Of a stretch of DNA of 6,005 bases, positions 1-4,602 are shown piece after piece. Position numbers and translations under genes: made by a program. This DNA is from Opitutia bacterium (GTDB lineage Bacteria; Verrucomicrobiota; Verrucomicrobiia; Opitutales; Opitutaceae): assembly GCA_003157575.1 (NCBI GenBank), contig PMKA01000470.1:1-6005 (forward strand), written 5' to 3'. Position 1 is the stretch's first letter. Every line of letters begins with the position of its first letter. The notes beneath the pieces were generated by a model, which saw only the letters and a program-made list of their open reading frames with translations, searched no databases and was not told where the DNA came from.

Positions 1-1092
1 GGCCAGCACGAGCAGGGTCCAGCCTGCGGCCACCAACGCCGAGACCCGCAGCGCCGCGATCCCGCCGAGTTCGATGGCGAGAGGAACCGACCAGAAAGTC
101 CGGTGCTGATCCGCATTCGGGTCGGCGGCCGCGATTTGCCGGGCGATCGTTTTCAATTCCTCCGACACCTGTCCGTTGGTGACTCCGGGTTTCCACCGGG
201 CGATCGCGCCGAGCCAGTAGCCGTTCCAATCGGTCCCGCTGCGGCGCAGTGAGAGCAGGCTCCAAAGGCCGACCGTCCGGGAGCCCTTCCAAAGGGAAAG
301 TACCGCGAACCCCTCGGGCATCACGCCGATGATGGTGTGGTCGCGCCCGTCGAGCCGGACCGTCCGGCCGATGACCGCGGGATCGGAGTTGAAGCGCTGT
401 TTCCAGAGCTCGTGGCTCAGGATCACCGCGGCGGTCTTGTCGCCCGCCTCATCCTCCGGCATAAACCACCTGCCATGCAACGGCGGCACGCCCAGGGTGC
501 GGAACAGGCCGGCGGTGCACAGTGCTCCGTCGACCGCCTCCGCGCGATCGCCGCCGAGATTGAAGCGGCGGACGCTGAACGCGCCGATGTCGGTGAAGCT
601 TTTTGCGCGTTCCTGCAGATCGAGGACGTCCGACGTGGTCAGCGGCGTGTAGTCAAGCACGGCGGTCGTTTCCTTCCTCCAGACTGAGGCCAGCCGGCCG
701 GGATCCGGATACGGCAGCGGATCGCGCAGCATGCCGTTGATCACGCTGAAGAACGTTGCGGTGGCGCCGATGCCGATGGCAAGCGTCGCGACGGCCACCA
801 CCGAGAATCCGCGGTTTTTCCGCAGGGTGCGTGCGGCCAGCAGGAAGTCCTTGCCCAGCTGTTCCAGCCAGACCCAGCTGCGCTGGTCCCGGGCCTGTTC
901 CTTGATCTGGTCCAGGCCGCCGAACTGCCGCCTTGCGGCGAAGCGGGCCTCGTCCGGCGACATGCCCGCGGCGCGGTTGGCGGCCTCCTGCATTTCGAGG
1001 TGCGCCTGCATCTCCTCGGCCATTTCGGCCTCGACGGCCGGGCGCCGGAACAGCGAGCGCAGACGGTGGAGAAGGGGACGGAGGGGACTCAT
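1..1092 (-). CDS. ADOP-type ABC transporter permease (MacB/FtsX-like), N-terminal part
   Basis: This frame is open for 364 codons from the ATG at 1092-1090 to the window start, so the C-terminal part is missing. Residues 1-60 form the soluble prefix typical of ADOP permeases: a basic start (LLHRLRSLFRRP), an acidic helix (EAEMAEEMQAHLEMQ), then DEARFAARRQFGGLDQIKE. Residues 86-122 hold ARTLRKNRGFS followed by the first membrane helix (VVAVATLAIGIGATATFFSV). Next come LPYPDPGRLASVW (126-138) and a periplasmic MacB-like domain with SHELWKQRF, DPAVIGRTVRLDGR (237-250) and GVMPEGF (256-262). A second hydrophobic stretch begins near 347, just before the cut. Family members run to about 800 residues with a duplicated FtsX core. 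They are membrane proteins without their own ATPase, and their substrates are mostly unknown. The start fits the family N-terminus, but no clear Shine-Dalgarno precedes it. It follows padR by 69 nt, probably in one operon. Confidence 0.93.
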   Translation of the reverse strand, partial: MSPLRPLLHRLRSLFRRPAVEAEMAEEMQAHLEMQEAANRAAGMSPDEARFAARRQFGGLDQIKEQARDQRSWVWLEQLGKDFLLAARTLRKNRGFSVVAVATLAIGIGATATFFSVINGMLRDPLPYPDPGRLASVWRKETTAVLDYTPLTTSDVLDLQERAKSFTDIGAFSVRRFNLGGDRAEAVDGALCTAGLFRTLGVPPLHGRWFMPEDEAGDKTAAVILSHELWKQRFNSDPAVIGRTVRLDGRDHTIIGVMPEGFAVLSLWKGSRTVGLWSLLSLRRSGTDWNGYWLGAIARWKPGVTNGQVSEELKTIARQIAAADPNADQHRTFWSVPLAIELGGIAALRVSALVAAGWTLLVLA

Positions 1093-1161
1093 GAGACGGA
1101 TGCGACCCGGGCCGGGCACGCGAGGAGAGGGAAACGGTACTTCCGCGCAGCCGCTGCGAGA

Positions 1162-1488
1162 TCACGCTCCCTGCAGCACGTGGGCGATGGCGGCGGCCAC
1201 GCTATCCCACGCCTCCTGTTCGGCCGCGAGCTGCTTCCGGCCGGACTTTGTCAGGGAGTAGAATTTCGCGCGCCGGTTGTTGTCCGACTGCCCCCATTCG
1301 GCCTCGATCCATCCCTTCTCCTCAAGCCGGTAGAGGGCCGGGTAGAGCGAGCCCTCCTCGACGGTCAGGACGGCCTGTGAAAGCAGGTGGATCCGCTGGG
1401 CAATCCCGAAGCCGTGCTGGGGGCCGCCGCCGAGCACTTTCAGGATGAGCAGGTCCAGGGTTCCCTGAAGCAGTTCGATCTTCGCCAT
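1162..1488 (-). CDS. PadR-family transcriptional regulator
   Basis: This complete 108-residue protein has the usual length of small PadR regulators. It is a cytoplasmic winged-helix DNA-binding protein that normally acts as a dimeric repressor. Visible family signatures are LLQGTLDLLILKVL (6-19), GPQHGFGIAQRI (22-33), VEEGSLYPALYRLEEKGWI (43-61, recognition helix and wing start), EWGQSDNNRRAKFYSLTKSGRKQL (64-87, the wing), and a short C-terminal helix. The ATG at 1488-1486 has an AGGA Shine-Dalgarno 6 nt upstream (1495-1498 on the plus strand). The gene precedes the ADOP permease gene by 69 nt in the same direction, an arrangement known from many Acidobacteria and Verrucomicrobia, so it probably controls that permease and itself. 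Palindromic CCCTAG half-sites lie directly upstream. The effector cannot be predicted from the sequence. Confidence 0.95.
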   Translation of the reverse strand: MAKIELLQGTLDLLILKVLGGGPQHGFGIAQRIHLLSQAVLTVEEGSLYPALYRLEEKGWIEAEWGQSDNNRRAKFYSLTKSGRKQLAAEQEAWDSVAAAIAHVLQGA

Positions 1489-1500
1489 GGTTTTTCCTTT

Positions 1501-1541
1501 CCCTAGTGTATCTAGGGCAGGATATTCCTGCTCTTCCCTAG
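1501..1541 (-). promoter_or_regulatory. Putative PadR operator cluster
   Basis: Three identical 6-bp half-sites lie here: CCCTAG at 1501-1506, CTAGGG at 1512-1517 and CCCTAG at 1536-1541 (plus strand). The first two form a perfect palindrome with a 5-nt TGTAT spacer. The second and third face each other across 18 nt. Between them is another perfect dyad, CAGGA-TAT-TCCTG (1518-1530). The nearest half-site ends 2 nt upstream of the Shine-Dalgarno of padR. PadR repressors bind palindromes in their own promoters, so autoregulation is the natural reading, but the assignment is inferred from position and symmetry. Confidence 0.55.
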
Positions 1542-1549
1542 GATGTCAA
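1519..1549 (-). promoter_or_regulatory. Candidate sigma70-like promoter of the padR-permease operon
   Basis: On the minus strand a perfect TTGACA (-35) lies at 1549-1544. The best -10 candidates are TATCCT at 1524-1519 (19-nt spacing, 4 of 6 consensus bases) and AATATC at 1526-1521 (17-nt spacing, weaker). Either would start transcription around 1510, inside the CCCTAG operator cluster and about 20 nt before the padR ATG, so a bound repressor could block it. The -35 is good and the -10 only moderate. Confidence 0.45.
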
Positions 1550-1582
1550 GGGAACAGTTTGCGGAAGCGGCGGAGGGGGATC

Positions 1583-1622
1583 ATGGGACCGGTGGGGCGG
1601 ATAGGACAGATGGGACGGATGG
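1583..1622. repeat. Degenerate period-9 minisatellite, about four copies
   Basis: Successive 9-mers are ATGGGACCG, GTGGGGCGG, ATAGGACAG and ATGGGACGG (1583-1618), followed by ATGG at 1619-1622. The consensus is close to ATGGGACSG, with strong purine bias on the plus strand. The period is a multiple of three, so it leaves frames open and produces repetitive peptide shadows. No function is apparent. Confidence 0.6.
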
Positions 1623-1696
1623 TCGCTCCTGGTGGGTCGCCAACTGCTCCAGCAGCGCTCTGCCGCGGCGCAAGACCGCGTTCGCCACCTCAAGAA

Positions 1697-1714
1697 CGCG
1701 ACGAGGGCGTCGCG
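1697..1714 (-). terminator. Small GC hairpin, weak terminator candidate
   Basis: CGCGACG (1697-1703) and CGTCGCG (1708-1714) form a perfect 7-bp stem with a 4-nt loop. Read on the minus strand, the stem is followed by TTCTTG, a short and imperfect T-rich tail. It lies downstream of GH3 and upstream of the padR promoter, where a terminator would be expected. The poor T-tract and the generally GC-rich background make this uncertain. Confidence 0.25.
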
Positions 1715-1800
1715 GCCCCAGGGGGGCATGGCGCTGTTGGGAGGCGGGCCTCAGCGAGGTCAACCACAATTGCGGGAAACCGGCTTTGCTGAGTGGACCG

Positions 1801-2040
1801 TCGCGGAGCCACTCGCTCACGCTCGCAGCCACCCGGAGCCACTCGCTCACGCTTGCAGCCACCCGGTGCCACTCGCTCACGCTCGCAGCCACGCGGAACC
1901 ACTCGCCCACGCTCGCAGCCACCCGGAGCCACTCGCTCACGCTCGCAGCCACCCGGAGCCACTCGCCCACGCTCGCTGCCACGCGGAGCCACTCGCTCAC
2001 GCTCGCAGCCACCCGGAACCACTCGCTCACGCTCGCAGCT
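1801..2040. repeat. Tandem array, eight 30-bp units
   Basis: Eight units of exactly 30 bp start at 1801, 1831, 1861, 1891, 1921, 1951, 1981 and 2011. Each is a variable ACCCGGAGCC-like decamer followed by the core ACTCGCTCACGCTCGCAGCC. Variants include CTCGCCCAC in units 4 and 6, GGAACC in units 4 and 8, GCTTGCAG in unit 2, GCTCGCTG in unit 6, and G at the third position in units 1, 4 and 7. There are no spacers and no indels. The length is a multiple of three and five of the six frames lack stops, so several spurious reading frames cross it. The array begins 13 nt past the GH3 stop codon. The same core recurs at 4503-4522 (one mismatch is possible at its edges) and 4567-4586, and inverted at 4462-4479. 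Confidence 0.95.
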
Positions 2041-2053
2041 ACAAGCGGCTTCG

Positions 2054-4363
2054 CTACGGTTCCAGCGTGAACTCGACCATCTTTCCGGCGGCGGAGTCAG
2101 GGGCGATCACCAGGGAATATTTGCCGGGCTCGACGGTCCACGAGCCGTCTGCGGCCCAGCAGCCGAGATCGCGGGCTGCCAGGCTGAACGAGACTTCCTT
2201 CGACTCGCCGGGCTGGAGTGTCACGCGTTGGAAGCCCTTGAGTTCGCGCAGCGGGCGGGCGCCCGCCTCACAGGCGGATGCGCGCAGGTAGAGCTGCACG
2301 ACCTCGGTGCCGGCCCTGGCGCCCGCGTTGGCAAGCGAGACGGTCGCCGTGATCGCGCCGTCCTTGAGGGCCGCACCGGACAGCCTTGTCGGTCCGTAAT
2401 TGAATCGTGTATACGTGAGGCCGGAACCGAAGGGCAGCAGGGAATCCCGCGAGCCCTCCTTGTAGTCGTCGAGCGGGCGGCCGGTGGGGAGGTGATTGTA
2501 GTAAACCGGCACCTGGCCGACGCTGCGGGGCCAGCTCGTCGTGAGGCGGCCGGACGGCGCGACGCGGCCGGTGAGGACGTCCGCCACGCCCGGTCCGGCC
2601 TGCACCCCCGGGTGCCAGGCGAGGAGCACGGCCGAGGATTTCTCGAGCACGGTCGGTATGGCCAGCGGCCTGCCGGTGAAGAGGACGGTGATGACCGGTT
2701 TGCCGGTGGCGACAATCCGGTCGAACAGCTGCTGTTGCCTGCCGGGAAGGCCGAGGTCGGAGCGGAAGTTGTTCTCTCCGGAGTGGAGGGCCGGCTCCCC
2801 GAGCGCGAGGATCACGAGGTCGGACTTCAGGGCCGCCGCGACCGCCTCGTACAGCCCGCGGTCGTCGGCGCCGGTGAGCGCGCAGCCTTTCGCGATCCGG
2901 AACGTCGTTGAGGGCAGGGCGGCGGAGAGCCCTTTCCGCAGGGTGACGACGTCCTGGGCGCGGCCCAAGGCCGACCAGCAGCCGAGAAGCTCCGGCTGGT
3001 CGTCCGCCAGCGGGCCGATCAGCGCGATCGTGCCGCGGGCCCGAAGCGGAAGCGTGTCGCCCGCGTTTTTGAGCAGAACGCAGCTCCGGGCGACGGCTTC
3101 GCGTGCGAGCGCGACCGCGGCTTCGGCGTCCAGTTTCACCGGGGCTGTGTAAGGGTGGTCGAACAGCCCCTTCAGAATCTTGATGCGGAGGATGCGGCGC
3201 ACGGCGGTGTCGAGGGTCGCGGGGGAGATCCCGCCGCCATCGAGCAACGCCGGAAGCTCCGTGCGGTAGCAGTCGCTGACCATCTCCATGTCCACGCCGG
3301 CGGAGAGGGCGGTCGCGGCGGCGCGGGCGCGGTTGGCCGTAAAACCATGATGTGTCAGCTCCACGACCGAATCCCAGTCGCTGACGACGAAGCCCTTGAA
3401 GCCCCATTGGTCGCGCAGGACCTCGGTGAGTGTGAAATGGTTGCCCGAGGCCGGAACGCCGTCGAGGCAGTTGAATGCGCTCATCAGGGTGGCGGCGCCG
3501 GCATCGACGCCGGCCTTGAACGGGGGCAGGTAGACGTTGCGCAGGGTCGGCAGCCCGATCTCGGTGGTGTTGTAGTCGCGGCCGCCCTCGGCGGCGCCGT
3601 ATCCGACGTAATGTTTCAGGCAGGCGGCCACGCGGCCGGGCTGCCCGATGTCCGGCCCCTGGAAACCGCGGACGGCTGCGGCGGCGATGAGCCCGCCCAG
3701 CCAGGGATCCTCACCCGAGCCTTCTGCGATGCGCCCCCAGCGAGGATCGCGGGCGATGTCCACCATCGGGGCGAACACCCAGTCGATGCCGACGGCGGCC
3801 GACTCTGCGGCGGCAACGGTCTCGATGCGCTCGACGAGCTGTGGATCCCACGCGCAGGACAATCCGAGGGGAATTGGGAAGACCGTTCGGAAGCCGTGGA
3901 TCGTGTCGAAGCCGAAGATCAGCGGGATGCCAAGGCGGGAGTCCTCGACCGCCGCACGCTGAAGCCGGTCGCGGGGTCTGGAGTCCGGCGCCACGCCCAG
4001 AAAAGATCCGAGGGCGCCCGTGGCGACCAGCACCGCATCGGCCCCGGCTGTCTTGTCGGACATGAGCTGTTGCTGCAACTGGCCGATCCGTTCCGCACGG
4101 CTCATCCGCCGGAGCAGATCCTCAACCCGGGCGTCGACCGGCTGCGACGGGTCCTCGTAGACGTCCTTGACGCCGTCCTTGTTCAGATCGACCCAGCCGG
4201 GATGGTAGATTTCCGGTCGCTGCAGCTTGAACGCGGTGTGGTCTCCGGCGACGACCGGGGACTTGAGGTCGCTCTCCGCGCGCGCGAACTGGGCGGCGCC
4301 GACGCCAAGACCGATCAGAACCGGCAGCCATTTGGTGGGGAAAGCAAAGCGGATCAGGAGCAT
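2054..4363 (-). CDS. Exported glycoside hydrolase family 3, BglX-like beta-glucosidase
   Basis: This complete 769-residue protein is close in length to E. coli BglX (765). It probably hydrolyses non-reducing beta-D-glucosyl or related residues from oligosaccharides in the periplasm. A signal peptide is clear: basic n-region, hydrophobic core WLPVLIGLGVGAA (12-24), and an ARA|ES cleavage site after residue 29. The GH3 barrel has RVEDLLRRMSRAERIGQLQQ (79-98), DSRLGIPLIFGFDTIHGFRTVFP (141-163, given in part), APMVDIARDPRWGR (198-211), the KH pair (250-251) and VVSDW with the expected nucleophile D329. The second domain has LLKNAGDTLPL (430-440), GPLADDQPELLGCWSALG and LGEPALHSGE, where E530 is the candidate acid/base. 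SVGQVPVYYNHLPTGRP (614-630) is nearly identical to BglX. A fibronectin III-like domain covers about 687-769. An EF-hand-like loop lies at 59-70. The ATG has a GGGGG stretch upstream as a weak ribosome site. The exact substrate (glucoside, xyloside or other) is not determined. Confidence 0.95.
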   Translation of the reverse strand: MLLIRFAFPTKWLPVLIGLGVGAAQFARAESDLKSPVVAGDHTAFKLQRPEIYHPGWVDLNKDGVKDVYEDPSQPVDARVEDLLRRMSRAERIGQLQQQLMSDKTAGADAVLVATGALGSFLGVAPDSRPRDRLQRAAVEDSRLGIPLIFGFDTIHGFRTVFPIPLGLSCAWDPQLVERIETVAAAESAAVGIDWVFAPMVDIARDPRWGRIAEGSGEDPWLGGLIAAAAVRGFQGPDIGQPGRVAACLKHYVGYGAAEGGRDYNTTEIGLPTLRNVYLPPFKAGVDAGAATLMSAFNCLDGVPASGNHFTLTEVLRDQWGFKGFVVSDWDSVVELTHHGFTANRARAAATALSAGVDMEMVSDCYRTELPALLDGGGISPATLDTAVRRILRIKILKGLFDHPYTAPVKLDAEAAVALAREAVARSCVLLKNAGDTLPLRARGTIALIGPLADDQPELLGCWSALGRAQDVVTLRKGLSAALPSTTFRIAKGCALTGADDRGLYEAVAAALKSDLVILALGEPALHSGENNFRSDLGLPGRQQQLFDRIVATGKPVITVLFTGRPLAIPTVLEKSSAVLLAWHPGVQAGPGVADVLTGRVAPSGRLTTSWPRSVGQVPVYYNHLPTGRPLDDYKEGSRDSLLPFGSGLTYTRFNYGPTRLSGAALKDGAITATVSLANAGARAGTEVVQLYLRASACEAGARPLRELKGFQRVTLQPGESKEVSFSLAARDLGCWAADGSWTVEPGKYSLVIAPDSAAGKMVEFTLEP

Positions 4364-4461
4364 GGTGCCCCCACGAAACAGGGCAATGGCGCCGCGGGCA
4401 AGTCTGGGACAGGGGCAACGGCATCCCGCCCGTGATTTTGGGTGCCCCGGTCGGGCAAGTA
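4364..4461 (-). promoter_or_regulatory. GH3 leader region, promoter not resolved
   Basis: This stretch lies between the GH3 start codon and the repeat hairpin and should hold any promoter specific to GH3. I see no good -35/-10 pair. It contains four copies of TTGCCC on the minus strand (plus-strand GGGCAA at 4381-4386, 4396-4401, 4413-4418 and 4453-4458). Two of them extend to the 9-mer CGGGCAAGT on the plus strand. GGTGCCCC also occurs twice (4364-4371 and 4441-4448). In GC-rich DNA such short repeats may be chance. Confidence 0.3.
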
Positions 4462-4520
4462 GCTGCGAGCGTGAGCGAGCGGAGGGTCGATTGCGGAAGC
4501 CACTCGCTCACGCTCGCAGC
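4462..4520. repeat. Perfect 18-bp inverted repeat (REP-like hairpin)
   Basis: GCTGCGAGCGTGAGCGAG (4462-4479) and its exact reverse complement (4503-4520) are separated by 23 nt. The arms are the core of the 30-bp array, one in each orientation. The tetranucleotide GTAG overlaps the foot of the left arm (4459-4462). The hairpin would form in the RNA between metH and GH3. No T-tract follows on either strand, so it is not an ordinary intrinsic terminator. A role in 3' end protection or transcription attenuation is possible. Confidence 0.85.
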
Positions 4521-4602
4521 CACGATGCAGGCGCTTAGGCGAGCGGAGGGTCGATTGCGGAGGCCACTCGCTCACGCTCGCAGCCACGATGCAGGCGCTT
4601 AG
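4475..4602. repeat. 64-bp tandem duplication spanning the metH stop codon
   Basis: Positions 4475-4538 and 4539-4602 are two adjacent 64-bp copies that differ only at 4498 (A) versus 4562 (G). Each copy contains the 30-bp-family core and ends in GCGCTTAG. In the second copy, TTA at 4599-4601 is the metH stop codon on the minus strand. The first copy therefore carries a duplicate TTA at 4535-4537 outside any gene. Near identity points to a recent duplication by slippage or unequal recombination. Confidence 0.93.

Larger units (their letters stand above)
1551..1800. other. Intergenic region without a convincing gene
   Basis: These 250 bases between the padR promoter and the 30-bp array hold short open frames, but none has a recognisable family motif or a supported start. 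They contain a period-9 minisatellite (1583-1622) and a 7-bp GC-rich hairpin (1697-1714). A minus-strand frame through about 1620-1730 reads RVLEVANAVLRRGRALLEQL with GC-rich third positions and could be a relic of coding sequence or part of a dispersed repeat. The sequence alone does not settle this. Confidence 0.5.

Noticed and set aside
653..1165. 170-codon minus-strand frame between padR and the permease
   Set aside because: It overlaps the permease N-terminus in another frame and has a low-complexity Arg/Gly/Pro composition. The permease frame matches the ADOP family throughout.
1581..2030. Minus-strand repeat protein with VSEWLRVAAS decapeptides
   Set aside because: The decapeptide is the direct translation of the DNA repeat, which also occurs in other frames and as non-coding copies near metH. 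There is no ribosome site or signal sequence and no coding-type substitution pattern.
1801..2040. CRISPR array
   Set aside because: The units follow each other with an exact 30-bp period and there are no unique spacers. No cas genes are present. It is a plain tandem repeat.
1543..2911. Long plus-strand open frames across the repeat array and into the GH3 region
   Set aside because: The 30-bp unit is a multiple of three and lacks stops in five frames, which creates long frames by itself. Their translations are repetitive (EPLAHARSHP, GATRSRSQPP), and beyond the array they are antisense to a well-supported GH3 gene.
2268..3407. 379-codon minus-strand open frame inside GH3
   Set aside because: It is an out-of-frame shadow with arginine- and proline-rich translation and no family motif.
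3155..4435. 426-codon plus-strand open frame
   Set aside because: It lies antisense to the GH3 gene, whose catalytic motifs and signal peptide are clear. Long antisense frames are expected in GC-rich DNA.
4462..4520. Ordinary rho-independent terminator
   Set aside because: The stem is strong, but neither strand has a run of T residues after it, so only a REP-like hairpin can be claimed.
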